Shown in pieces: positions 8,930 through 17,789 of a DNA stretch of 64,000 nucleotides. Both the position numbers and the translations under genes were made by a program. Below the pieces are notes generated by a model. That model saw only the letters and a list, made by a program, of their open reading frames with translations. It made no database searches and was not told where the DNA came from. Positions within the stretch are counted from its first letter, which is position 1. Each line of letters begins with the position of its first letter. Source of the stretch: Myxococcales bacterium. GTDB lineage: Bacteria > Myxococcota_A > UBA9042. The DNA is taken from assembly GCA_947491025.1 (NCBI GenBank), contig CANLIC010000005.1, positions 62,001 to 126,000 of the forward strand, in the 5' to 3' direction.

Positions 8930-9900
8930 GTCGCGCCAACCGCTGGGTCGAGCAGCGCCTGACCCACGCGCAGCGGCGCGCCCTCCGCCAACGCCGCCGG
9001 CCGCCAAGCAGGGCCCTCGGCCAGCGCCGCCGGTGGCAAGGCGACGACCACCGTGCTGCCGAAGCGAAAGCAGCCGAGACGCTCCCCGCGCCGGAATTGC
9101 CGGCCCACGGGGAGAGGCGTCGGCCGCATCCAATCGGCGCGCGTCAGGCCGTCGATGTCGATGCCACCGACCAGGCTGGCCGCCACCATCACCAGCAAGG
9201 CGTCGAAGCCGGCGGCATGGCGGAGGCGCAGCACGGCGCGCTCGTTGCGGGCATAACTCGGCCCGGCGATGCGGAGCGCGTCGTCGTTCTGCGGGAAGGT
9301 GCGCCCCGGCAGCCAGCCGACCTCGACCAGCTCGGCGTCGAAGGGGCAATGAACATGATGGTAGCCGTCGGGGGTCAGAAACACGGTGAGGTGCCAGCCA
9401 CCGTTGAGGCTCTCGACCTCCGCCGCGCTGACCGGGCTGACGACGCGGTGCTCATCGCCGACCTGGCCGCGCAGCCGGCGCCACGCAGCACCCACAGGTG
9501 ACGCCGTCGGCGCCGCGACCCGCAGCAGCGCGTCGAGGCTCAGCCGCTGGCCTTTGATCGGCAGCGCGAGGTCCTCTTCGATTGCGCCGACACAGACCAC
9601 AAAACCGTCGACCGGCGAGACCAGGCCAGCGGCGATGGGGCGCGCCTCGGGCCGAAGCTGCCGCAGAAAAAAGGCCTCGACGGTCGGCCAATCCTCGACC
9701 TCGACCTCGGACAGGTCGATCCCGCCGCGCGCCACCCAGGCAGCGATGACGGCCCGGCGCAATGGGCCCGGCAGGCGCGCAGACGTCAAGGCCGCCACGG
9801 TGCCGTCGAGCAGGTCGTGCGGCAGCCAGCCGTAGCGGCGCAACACGGCCGGGTGGCGGTGCAGCCGCAGCGCCATTTGGGTGCGCCCGAAGACGCTCAT
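8926..9900 (-). CDS. psd: Phosphatidylserine decarboxylase proenzyme
   Basis: Decarboxylates phosphatidylserine to phosphatidylethanolamine at the inner membrane; it self-cleaves to form a pyruvoyl group. The 324-residue protein has SPVDG (Asp98), the IKGQRLSLDALL segment, the HHVHCPFDA motif (His182/184) and a C-terminal FGST (Ser282) in place of the usual LGST cleavage site. Length matches the family. ATG at 9900 gives a normal N-terminus; the frame extends further upstream but with an Arg-rich nonsense composition. The gene lies 37 bp after the desaturase fusion and overlaps the sulfatase-fold gene by 4 bp, so it is translationally coupled to it. No phosphatidylserine synthase is in the window. 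Confidence 0.92.
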   Translation of the reverse strand: MSVFGRTQMALRLHRHPAVLRRYGWLPHDLLDGTVAALTSARLPGPLRRAVIAAWVARGGIDLSEVEVEDWPTVEAFFLRQLRPEARPIAAGLVSPVDGFVVCVGAIEEDLALPIKGQRLSLDALLRVAAPTASPVGAAWRRLRGQVGDEHRVVSPVSAAEVESLNGGWHLTVFLTPDGYHHVHCPFDAELVEVGWLPGRTFPQNDDALRIAGPSYARNERAVLRLRHAAGFDALLVMVAASLVGGIDIDGLTRADWMRPTPLPVGRQFRRGERLGCFRFGSTVVVALPPAALAEGPAWRPAALAEGAPLRVGQALLDPAVGAT

Positions 9901-9937
9901 CGCGGCGCCAGCCAGCAGAGCACGCGCGGGCGCCAGT

Positions 9938-11341
9938 TCACGGTCGTCCCTGCGCCGAGCGAGTCGCCAGCCGGGGCGCCGTCGCAGCTGCGTCAGGCGC
10001 CTGCCCACCGTTCGCCATCGGCACCAACCAGTCGATTCGCTTGCACAGCCAGACGCTGATGGTGCGGCGTGGGCCGTTGCCGTCGGCGAAGAGCCAGCGG
10101 TGCGCGACGACAGGGCATGGGCAGCGGGCAGCGAGCGACTCTGCAGAGCCCCGCAGCGCCAGCGGCAAGATGACCAGCGCCGCGTCACGAGCGTGCAGCA
10201 AAGCGTCGAAATCGGCGGTCAAGACCTCGACGCGCGCACGGAGCGCCGGCGCCTCGGCCAAACGCGACGCCAGGTGGGCGATGCTCTGGTCGCTGCCATC
10301 GACGATGCGGAAGCGGGCCTGCGGCAGCAGCGGCGCCAGGGCGAAGAGCGTGCGCGGAAAGAGGCCACCGCCGACGATGACGACCACGAAGGGGGCGTCG
10401 GCGTCCAGCAGACCTCGGCTGGCCAGCAACGCCGCGAAAGCGCGCCGATGGCTCTCGACCATGAAAGCGCCGAGCGCCGGCCACGCCATCGCCAGCCGCT
10501 CGAGGGCGCCGAGCAAGGCGTTGCGCGCGGCCTCCAGGCGATCGAGCTGCGACGAGGCCCAGCGCAACACCGGCGGCAGCGCGCTGTTGCCGGCCGTCGG
10601 CACGGATATGGCGGCTTGGCGCAGCGCAGGCAGCGCGGTCCAGTGGCACGCCGGCTCCAGGTGGTGCTCGATGTGGAAGCCGTCGTGAAACCAGAAGAAG
10701 TTGTACCAGCGGCTGTAGTGGCTGATGCCCGCCGCCAGGGCCTCGCCGCGCTCGTGATGCTCGTAGTGGCCCTGGAGCTGACAGAGCACCATGGCGAAGC
10801 CAAAACCCGGAGCGATGACCAGCGCCAGCGAGGCCAGCTCCATCGCGCAGACCGCCGCCAAGATCGCCGCGATACCGAGCAGCTCGGCGGCGAGCTGCGG
10901 GCTGAGGCGCAGCTCAGGCGGCGGGCCGGGCCTGCCGGTGTGGTGCCAGAGGTGGCGATGTCTCCAGATCGTTTGGGGTATCAGGGTCGTCAGCGAGAGC
11001 CAGCCGGCGAAGAGGCGGTTCCAGCCGCGGGCGCGGAAGAGCGGGCGGTGCATGTGGATGTGCGCGATGGTGTTGGCGTTCCACCAGATGCCGCCGCCGA
11101 GCAGCAGCGCAGCCAGCAGGCGCGTCGGCACTTCCCCGCCGACCGCCGCGGCGACGACAGCGACGCTCAACATCGCTTGCAAGCCGGCCGCTGCGAGCAG
11201 CCAAGCGTCGCGCCCGTCGTGGCGGAGCCCGAGCCAGAGCCGCCTTTTCGCCATCATTGCGGTCCCGAGGCCGGCGCCACCGAGCCCGTCCGCGCACGCA
11301 AGCTCCCGCTGCTCCGATGCATCGAGTGAACTGCTAGGCAT
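9938..11341 (-). CDS. Fatty acid desaturase fused to a methyltransferase-like domain
   Basis: A 467-residue protein. Residues 45-240 form a membrane fatty acid desaturase: His boxes HIHMH (94-98), HRHLWHH (128-134) and HIEHH (223-227), with an extra GHYEHH at 191-196, between hydrophobic stretches at about 45-65, 75-90, 110-122 and 155-190. Residues 315-450 are a soluble Rossmann-like unit starting VVVIVGGGLFPRT (motif I) and RFRIVDGS (acidic residue after beta 2), the layout of SAM-dependent methyltransferases. The joined pair is unusual. ATG at 11341 is chosen because GAGGG lies six bases upstream; the TTG at 11347 overlaps that spacing. First gene of the lipid operon. The desaturase half is certain, the SAM half likely; acceptor lipids are unknown. 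Confidence 0.82.
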   Translation of the reverse strand: MPSSSLDASEQRELACADGLGGAGLGTAMMAKRRLWLGLRHDGRDAWLLAAAGLQAMLSVAVVAAAVGGEVPTRLLAALLLGGGIWWNANTIAHIHMHRPLFRARGWNRLFAGWLSLTTLIPQTIWRHRHLWHHTGRPGPPPELRLSPQLAAELLGIAAILAAVCAMELASLALVIAPGFGFAMVLCQLQGHYEHHERGEALAAGISHYSRWYNFFWFHDGFHIEHHLEPACHWTALPALRQAAISVPTAGNSALPPVLRWASSQLDRLEAARNALLGALERLAMAWPALGAFMVESHRRAFAALLASRGLLDADAPFVVVIVGGGLFPRTLFALAPLLPQARFRIVDGSDQSIAHLASRLAEAPALRARVEVLTADFDALLHARDAALVILPLALRGSAESLAARCPCPVVAHRWLFADGNGPRRTISVWLCKRIDWLVPMANGGQAPDAAATAPRLATRSAQGRP

Positions 11342-11743
11342 CCACAACCCTCGGCGACGCTGCCTTCGCCCGCGCCGCGACTCCCCTTGGCCAGAGAGTG
11401 TCCTTTTCCCGGCGCGGGGCTGTCAATGCCGGCCGCCCGTGCCGCCGTCGACGATGAGGTGGCGTCAGTCGGTCACCGCGAGGCCTCGCGCTCCTGGCCG
11501 CAACCGGGTAGCGGCGGCAGCGCGCCAGCGTTATCATCGACCCGAGCCTCGGGACGTTCGGCGCTGTCGGCCCATGCCCCGGTGAAGATACGGACACCGC
11601 CATGACGCTTTGCCTGCAGTGGCCGGTCGCATCGCTCGGTCTCAGCGGCGGCTTGGCGATGGCGGCGCCCACTCACGCCGGCGGCGCCCGCTCAGCAGGG
11701 CCGCCCCTGTTGCGGCTGTTGCAGCGGCCAATTGGGGGGAAAC
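11342..11743. other. Intergenic region between divergent lipid operon and FHA/kinase operon
   Basis: About 400 bases without a convincing gene. It contains the leftward promoter listed separately and a compact palindrome CCCGAGCCTCGGG at 11541-11553. The rightward promoter for the FHA gene was not recognised. Confidence 0.5.
11397..11426 (-). promoter_or_regulatory. Predicted promoter of the desaturase-psd-sulfatase operon
   Basis: Reading leftward, a perfect TTGACA (complement of 11421-11426) is followed after 18 bp by GACACT (complement of 11397-11402). The start site would fall near 11390, giving a leader of about 50 nt that contains the GAGGG ribosome binding site of the first gene. Confidence 0.5.
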
Positions 11744-12643
11744 GTGCGCGCAATCGCTAGGTTGCAGATGCCAGATGGCAGCATTCGCCGGGTCGCCGCT
11801 GGTGACATCATCGGCCGCATGCCGAGCGCTGCGGTGTTCCTTGACGACGAGCGCGTCTCCGAGGCCCACGCCCTCATCAGCCTGCGCGGCCCAGACCTTA
11901 AGGTGCTCAGCCTGCGCGGCCGGCTGGTGGTCGACGGCAAACCGGCGACCGAGGCGGTCCTCGAAGAGGGCATGGTCATCGAGCCCGCCCCCGGGCTGGA
12001 GTTGGCCGTCGCCGGGGTCGAGCTGCCCGATGCCGTGATGGCGCTGCAGGGGCCGGGCTTGGCCAGGCAAATCGTGGTCGGCACCACGTCCATCGTGCGC
12101 ACGCCGCGGCCGGCGCTGATTCAGCGCTACGTCGGCGACGCAGCGGCCTGGGTCTGGCCGGTCGGCGATGGCTGGCGCCTGCGGGTCGGCGGCGGCGCAC
12201 CCCAGCAGCTGGCCGTCGGGGATTTCTTCGATGTCGGTGACTTGCGCGTCGAGGCCGTGACCGAGACCCTGGCCGCGGCCGCTGGCCAAGACACTCGGGT
12301 GACGCCGAGCGAGCCGCTGCCGATGACGGTCGTCGCCCGCTACGACGTCGTGCACGTCTGGGCCGAGGGCGGCGTCGAGGCGCACTTCGACGGTTTGTTG
12401 GCGCGGATCGTGTCCGAGCTCGCCGCAGTCGGTGCGCCGGTGGAGTGGGAGGGCGTCGCGGGCGAGATCTGGCCCAAGGAGTCGGACCGCCAGGCGCTGC
12501 GCAGCCGCTGGGACGTCAGCCTCTCGCGCATTCGCCGCCGGCTACGGACCGCAGGCCTGCGCGACGACCTGGTGCGCGCTGCCGGCATCGGGCTTGTCGA
12601 GCTGCACCTGCGGCCCGGCGACTTGCTCCGCGATGAGAGCTGA
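11744..12643 (+). CDS. FHA-like protein with C-terminal winged-helix domain (module 1)
   Basis: A 299-residue protein. Residues 1-100 look like an FHA (phosphothreonine-binding) domain: IIGRM, DDERVSEAHALISLRG and the LRGRLVVDG strand match the GR...S..H pattern. Residues 200-295 resemble the winged helix of OmpR/SARP regulators: a GEIWPKES helix start, then VSLSRIRRRLRTAGL as the recognition-helix region and a final beta hairpin. The combination suggests a transcription factor that reads kinase output. GTG at 11744 is preferred over TTG at 11732 because GGGGGGAAAC precedes it and because the paralogue at 56828-57724 starts at the same aligned residue after GGGGGGACG. The kinase gene follows after 15 bp. 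Confidence 0.78.
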   Translation: MRAIARLQMPDGSIRRVAAGDIIGRMPSAAVFLDDERVSEAHALISLRGPDLKVLSLRGRLVVDGKPATEAVLEEGMVIEPAPGLELAVAGVELPDAVMALQGPGLARQIVVGTTSIVRTPRPALIQRYVGDAAAWVWPVGDGWRLRVGGGAPQQLAVGDFFDVGDLRVEAVTETLAAAAGQDTRVTPSEPLPMTVVARYDVVHVWAEGGVEAHFDGLLARIVSELAAVGAPVEWEGVAGEIWPKESDRQALRSRWDVSLSRIRRRLRTAGLRDDLVRAAGIGLVELHLRPGDLLRDES

Positions 12644-12658
12644 GGGCGGGCGGGGCTG

Positions 12659-15600
12659 ATGCAGGGCGACGAGTCAGACCTGTGGAGCGCGCCGGCGCTG
12701 TCGCAACCCGCGGCGGACGAGGTCGGTCGAGCGCCCTTGCGCAGCGCGTCCAGCGGGCTCCACGCCGGCGATGCGGTCGATCCCGCTGGGCGCTACCGGG
12801 TGCTCTCGGTGCTCGGGCGAGGCGGGATGGGCGAAGTGGTGCTGGCCGACGACACGGTCCTCGGCCGCCAGGTCGCCATCAAGACCTCCCTCATCAGCGG
12901 CGCCGCGATGGAGCGCCTGCTCTCTGAGGCCACGCTCACCGCTTTGCTCGAGCATGCAGCCGTCGTGCCGGTCTACGATGCCGGCCGCAGGTCCGACGGC
13001 ACGCCCTTTTACGTCATGCGCGTCATTCGCGGCCGCACCCTCGCCGACGCCGTCGGCGCGCTACGCCACCCCGAGCAAGACAGCGGGCCGCGTGTCGCGC
13101 TCTGCCGGCACGTGCTGGAGGCGGCGCGCGCGGTGGCGTTCGCCCACCGCCTCGGAGTCGTCCACCGCGACCTGAAGCCCGCCAACCTGCTGATCGGTGA
13201 GCAGGGTGAGACGCAGGTCGCCGACTGGGGGCTCGCCGCGACCCTTGAAGCGGCGCGCGGTGCCGGCGTGGTCGGCAGCCGGGGCTTCGTGGCGCCGGAG
13301 ATCGAGCGCGGCGGCGACGCGGGCTTGGCGACCGACGTCTATGCCCTCGGCGCCACGCTCGCCTTCGTTCTGGCAGCGCCGCGGCCCGGCCGGGAGGCCC
13401 CGAGCAGCGCTGGCAGCCAGAGCGATAGCGCGACGCGGCGCCAGGCGGTCTGTAGCGACGAGCGGCTGCCGGCCGACTTGCGCGCCATCGTCGCCTGCGC
13501 CATGGCCGACGCGCCCGCCGCGCGCTACCAAGACGCGTCGGCCTTCGCCGCTGACCTCGATGCCTTTCTCAGCGGCCGAAGGGTCGTTGCCCACAGCTAC
13601 ACGCGCGTCGAGCTGGCGCGCCGCTTCTGGGACCAGTTTCGCTTGCCGATCACCTTGGTCGTCATCGCCATCGCCCTCGCGATGGTTGCGGTGTCGATGG
13701 GCTGGTGGCGCAGCGTCCGCGAGCGGGATCGCGCGACCGCCGCCGAGCTGCGCGCCCAGGCCGCCGCTCGCGACGCCGATGTTCAGCTGGCGCGCCTGCA
13801 CGGCGAGCAGGCCCAGCTCGCCGCCCTCTACCAGCGCCGCGCCGAGGCCGAGGTGTTGGCCGAAAGCAGCCTGCGGCGTCAGCCATCGGACGGCGGGCGT
13901 GGCGTGCTCGCCGCTTTCGCCGCCTCGCCGAGGCCGCGCTGGCTCGGGACGACCGACTTTGCGCCGTGCCGACCCGTAGCGGTGGCGCGCGATGGCAAAG
14001 CGTGGGCATGCCTGCAGGGCGGCGGCGTGCGCTATGGTCGCGCCGGGGCCACCGGGCGCCTGCTCGCCGGAACACCGTCGAGCCTCGGGCTTGAGCCGCA
14101 CCACGGTCTGCTCCTCGTGGCGCGCACGCTCGACCGGCTTGAGGCGTATGGGCTCGACGACGGCCTGCTGCGTTGGGGTCGCGCTGGACTCGGCGGCGGG
14201 GCCCTCGCTCTTGGCGCGGACGCCGCGATCGCCAATCGTCGCAACAAGGCCATCGTCTTTGACCCCTTGCATGGCACGGAGCGGGCCCAGCTCGCCTGCC
14301 GCGACGGCCTCGCCATCAGCGCGGTCGCCATCGACGCCGCGGGCACCGCGGCGGCCGCCGTCTGCCCCGACGGAGGAGATCTCCGCGGCGTGGCGGTCTG
14401 GCAGCGGGTGGGCGGCGTGCGCTTTCTGCCGGCGGCGGTGTCCAGTCGCGGCGTTTCGGCTGCGGCGCTACACGAAGACGGCCGGACCCTGCTGCTGGCC
14501 CAGCTCGACAACGCGCTGCAAGCCGTCGACCTCGCCGATGGCGCGACGCGCAGCCTGGGCGTCGTCGACGTACGCGACGTCGATGGAATCGCTGTGCGTG
14601 GCCCGCTGCTGGCCCTGCACGCCGGCAACGGTGGCGCCAGCGTACGCCGCATCAGCGACGGCGCCGCCCTCTTCCAAGTGCCCGGCTCGGGCGACGTGGC
14701 GCTCGCCTTCGAGGCCGGCGGCGACCTCTTGGCCCTCGGCACCGCCCGGGCGCGCTGGCAGCCACCGCCGGCGCCGCGGCCCTTCGTCCTCGGCACCGGC
14801 GCGGGCATCGCCGCTGTCGAGGTCGCGCCCGGCGGCCAGCGCCTGCTGCTCGGCCGGGGCGACGGCGTGGCCGAGGAATTCGCGATCGGCGATGGGACGC
14901 TGCAGCGGCGGCAGGTCGTCTGCAGCGGACCCGTCAAGCAGTTCGCCTTTGAGCCGGGCGGCGGGCACGTCCAAATCGTGTGCAGCGGCTCGCCGGGCGT
15001 GGGGCGCTGGCGCTGGCCCTCGTTGGTGGCGGAGCCGCGCAGCCACGACCGCGCCGGGCGCCGCATGGGCGTGCTCCGCAGCGGCACGCGCTGGCTGCTC
15101 GACAGCATCCAGTCGGTGGTGGTCGAGCCGCCGGCTCAGCTCGGCAGGCAGCTCCGCCAGCTCGGCCCCGGCTTCCTCGACGGCGCGACCTGCACCGGCG
15201 GCCGCGTCGCCCTGCTGACCGGCGGACGCGACCAGCTCTGGCGCCTCGACGACGCCACCGCCACCGAGCCCGTGCGGCTGCGGCCGATCGCCGCCGCGCC
15301 GGCGTCCATGGCCGTCACCTGCGGCGAGGCTGTCTCGGCGTTTGGCGACGCCGCCAGCTTTGCCATCGCCGACCTCGCGGGCGTTCGGCGCTTGGAGATT
15401 CGGCCCGAGGCGCCGCGTCTTCTACGCCTGCAGCTCAGCCCAGACGACGCGCTGGTCGCCAGCGGCCACCTCGACGGTCGGGTGCTGGTCTTCCGCAGCC
15501 GCGACGGCCTGCTGCTGGCCACGCTGCGCGGCCACGCCGAGCGTGTCAGCTCGCTCGCCTTCGCCGAGCGCAGGCTGCTCGTCACCGGCAGTTGGGACGG

Positions 15601-15736
15601 CACCGCCCGCCTCTACGGCCTCGATGAACTCGAGACGCCCGCATCCGCGTTGAATTCCGGGTGGCCGCTGACGGTCGAGGCCGCCAGCGCCGCGGTCTCG
15701 GTCGTGGCGCGCCCGAGCGCTTTCGTCGGACCCTGA
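12659..15736 (+). CDS. Transmembrane Ser/Thr protein kinase with WD40-like C-terminal domain (module 1)
   Basis: A 1025-residue protein. The kinase domain (about 46-310) has the glycine loop GRGGMGEVV (53-61), the ATP-binding Lys75 in VAIK, Glu90, HRDLKPAN with catalytic Asp171, ADWG (Asp189; DWG instead of DFG) and APE, so it should be active. A single membrane helix at about 330-349 is followed by a short coiled region rich in Arg, Ala and Glu, then about 600 residues of beta-propeller repeats; the last units (LVASGHLDGRVLVF, VTGSWDGTARLYGL) are good WD40 blades. The propeller probably lies outside the cytoplasm or in a sensing position. It follows the FHA gene closely and has a paralogue at 53578-56838. 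Confidence 0.92.
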   Translation: MQGDESDLWSAPALSQPAADEVGRAPLRSASSGLHAGDAVDPAGRYRVLSVLGRGGMGEVVLADDTVLGRQVAIKTSLISGAAMERLLSEATLTALLEHAAVVPVYDAGRRSDGTPFYVMRVIRGRTLADAVGALRHPEQDSGPRVALCRHVLEAARAVAFAHRLGVVHRDLKPANLLIGEQGETQVADWGLAATLEAARGAGVVGSRGFVAPEIERGGDAGLATDVYALGATLAFVLAAPRPGREAPSSAGSQSDSATRRQAVCSDERLPADLRAIVACAMADAPAARYQDASAFAADLDAFLSGRRVVAHSYTRVELARRFWDQFRLPITLVVIAIALAMVAVSMGWWRSVRERDRATAAELRAQAAARDADVQLARLHGEQAQLAALYQRRAEAEVLAESSLRRQPSDGGRGVLAAFAASPRPRWLGTTDFAPCRPVAVARDGKAWACLQGGGVRYGRAGATGRLLAGTPSSLGLEPHHGLLLVARTLDRLEAYGLDDGLLRWGRAGLGGGALALGADAAIANRRNKAIVFDPLHGTERAQLACRDGLAISAVAIDAAGTAAAAVCPDGGDLRGVAVWQRVGGVRFLPAAVSSRGVSAAALHEDGRTLLLAQLDNALQAVDLADGATRSLGVVDVRDVDGIAVRGPLLALHAGNGGASVRRISDGAALFQVPGSGDVALAFEAGGDLLALGTARARWQPPPAPRPFVLGTGAGIAAVEVAPGGQRLLLGRGDGVAEEFAIGDGTLQRRQVVCSGPVKQFAFEPGGGHVQIVCSGSPGVGRWRWPSLVAEPRSHDRAGRRMGVLRSGTRWLLDSIQSVVVEPPAQLGRQLRQLGPGFLDGATCTGGRVALLTGGRDQLWRLDDATATEPVRLRPIAAAPASMAVTCGEAVSAFGDAASFAIADLAGVRRLEIRPEAPRLLRLQLSPDDALVASGHLDGRVLVFRSRDGLLLATLRGHAERVSSLAFAERRLLVTGSWDGTARLYGLDELETPASALNSGWPLTVEAASAAVSVVARPSAFVGP

Positions 15737-15863
15737 CCGGGTGTCGCTGCTCCCGGGCCGTTGGAGTCGTGTTCCGGGCTCGCACCACGTGCCTTGACCC
15801 CCCTGACACCCGATGCCATCGTCTCTTTCAGGGGCGTCCGGCGCCGCAGGGGGGGCCGAGCCG

Positions 15864-17789
15864 ATGGTGCGAGCAAGGGCCGCGACAGCTGTAACGAGGG
15901 CCGTGATCCGGCCCCGTGCGGGCGCCGCCCGACGTGCCGCGCTGGCCGCGCTCTGCTGCGCCCTCGGCGCCTGCCACAGCCCGCTGCCCGAGCCCGTGAC
16001 GCGGGCGGTGCTGCACCTGCACGGCGACGGCTACCAGCGCGGCCTGCAGCACGGCCAGCAGCAGCGCCACCGCATCCGCGCGTTCTACACCCGGCTGCTC
16101 GACGTCGCGCTCTTCGCCAACCTCGGCCGCGAACAGCCGGCGATCGCGGGCTTTCTGACCCACTACCAGCGCCCGGAGTACCAGAACGGCAACTTCAGCT
16201 ACCAGCTGCTGGTCGAGATGGCGCATTCGGTGGCGACGACGCTCCCAAAGGAGCTCACCGACGAGCTGCAGGGCATCTCGGACGGCTGCGGCCTCACCTA
16301 CGACCAGGTGCTCGTGCTCAACACCTTCGCCGACACCGTCATGGCCGTGCGGGCCATCGCCTCCACCTTGCGGCTGTCGCGCGGCCCACGGCTGAAGTCG
16401 GTGCAGTTCGTCGGCATGAAGGACGGCAAGGGCGAGCAGGCCAAAGCGATCGACTACGTTCCCTTGGCGCACGCCTTGACCACCTCGGTGCCGCTCGACG
16501 CCAGCGTGCGCCTCGTGTTGAACGACCCCGACGGCGTGGATCCCGCGACGGTGCGCGTGGTGATGGCCGAGGCAGGCAAGCCGCCCGAGGTCTACGAAGC
16601 CGGCAGCCCGGGCTACCAGGCCGAGCCCGACGGCGCGACCGGCCTCGCTGTCACCGTGACGCGGGCTGGCGGACTGCCGGCGGCCAAGGCTGTGAGCCTG
16701 CTCGTCTTCTCGGGCGACCTGACCGTGGTCAGCGATCCGCCTCCGGCCCACGCCCGCTTCGGCCGCGAGGAGGGCTTCGCCTTCACCACCCTTGGGGACG
16801 CCCGCGCCGCCAAGGAGGTCCCCAACACGGCGCCGAGCGACGGCCGCAGCCAGCCACCGCCCATCGCCGCAGCCGTGCGCGGACCTGCCAGCGCGGACGG
16901 GGTGCTGCGGATGGCACAGCACTTCGCGCTGCTCGACGCCGGCGCTTCTAGCGACGCCACGCTGGTGCTGGTCCACCACCCTCCGACGGGACCCGCCTTT
17001 GCCACCGTCGGCTGGGCCGGGGTCGCCTTCGGCTTCGCCGGCATGAGCGCTTCGGGGCTGAGCTGGACCTGCAACTTCTCGGACACACTCGACAACGCCA
17101 TCGTCAAGGACCTCCTGCCCAAGGTGAGCAAGCTCAGCACCGCCCAGCTCTCGGCCACCGGCTGGCCCATTGGGTTCGCCATGCGCCACGCTGCCGGCCA
17201 GTCGGCCTCCGTCGATGGCGCCATCGAGGCGTTGTCGCCGTTGCAGCACCTGATGGGCTGGCAATGCCTGCTCGGCGACGCCACCGGCGCCATGCGCGGC
17301 ATCGAGATCGACGCCGACGCCAAGCTCATCCCGGCCAAGACGGTCGAAGGCGTGCACGTCATCGGCGGCAAGGCCTCGCCGCCAGGCCCGAGCGCCGCGG
17401 GTGAGACCGCCGACGAGCTGCGGATGTCGGTGCACTACGTCGAGAACCTCGTCGACGTCGACCCAGCCATCGCCACCGTCGCCACCGCCCTGCTCGAGCC
17501 CACCGGCGTGCCCGTGCGCATCGACCAGCAGCGGGTGGTCAGCACCTACTGGCTCAAGTCGCTGCGCACCTTCGGCCAGCTCGGCGACGCCCTGCGCCAG
17601 GGCCGCGGCACCTGGGATGTGGCGAGCCTGCAGAACCTGCTCGCCGAGCCCCGCTTTGTCGACACCAGCGACTCGATGTTTGCCGTCGTGCTGGAGCCCA
17701 AGGCTCGGCGCTTGCACCACGCCGCCGGCGCCCTGCCTGCGACCGACGCTGGGTGGCAGGTGCTCGAGCTCGACGCGGAGGCGCCATGA
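15864..17789 (+). CDS. C45-like (AAT family) lipoprotein, nucleophile not evident
   Basis: About 640 residues. The N-terminal signal ends in LGAC (Cys37 from the ATG at 15864), a lipobox. The section GYQRGLQHGQQ..., ELTDELQGISDGCGLTYDQVLVLN and, later, GFAGMSASGLSWTCN follows the order of the C45 family of Ntn hydrolases/acyltransferases (isopenicillin N acyltransferase-like). The GCT-type cleavage site that supplies the N-terminal Cys nucleophile in that family was not found where expected, and about 100 extra residues are inserted there. The protein may therefore be an inactive or altered member. Start is uncertain: ATG at 15813 and GTG at 15903 are possible. Its stop overlaps the start of the barrel gene by 4 bp. 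Confidence 0.65.
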   Translation: MVRARAATAVTRAVIRPRAGAARRAALAALCCALGACHSPLPEPVTRAVLHLHGDGYQRGLQHGQQQRHRIRAFYTRLLDVALFANLGREQPAIAGFLTHYQRPEYQNGNFSYQLLVEMAHSVATTLPKELTDELQGISDGCGLTYDQVLVLNTFADTVMAVRAIASTLRLSRGPRLKSVQFVGMKDGKGEQAKAIDYVPLAHALTTSVPLDASVRLVLNDPDGVDPATVRVVMAEAGKPPEVYEAGSPGYQAEPDGATGLAVTVTRAGGLPAAKAVSLLVFSGDLTVVSDPPPAHARFGREEGFAFTTLGDARAAKEVPNTAPSDGRSQPPPIAAAVRGPASADGVLRMAQHFALLDAGASSDATLVLVHHPPTGPAFATVGWAGVAFGFAGMSASGLSWTCNFSDTLDNAIVKDLLPKVSKLSTAQLSATGWPIGFAMRHAAGQSASVDGAIEALSPLQHLMGWQCLLGDATGAMRGIEIDADAKLIPAKTVEGVHVIGGKASPPGPSAAGETADELRMSVHYVENLVDVDPAIATVATALLEPTGVPVRIDQQRVVSTYWLKSLRTFGQLGDALRQGRGTWDVASLQNLLAEPRFVDTSDSMFAVVLEPKARRLHHAAGALPATDAGWQVLELDAEAP

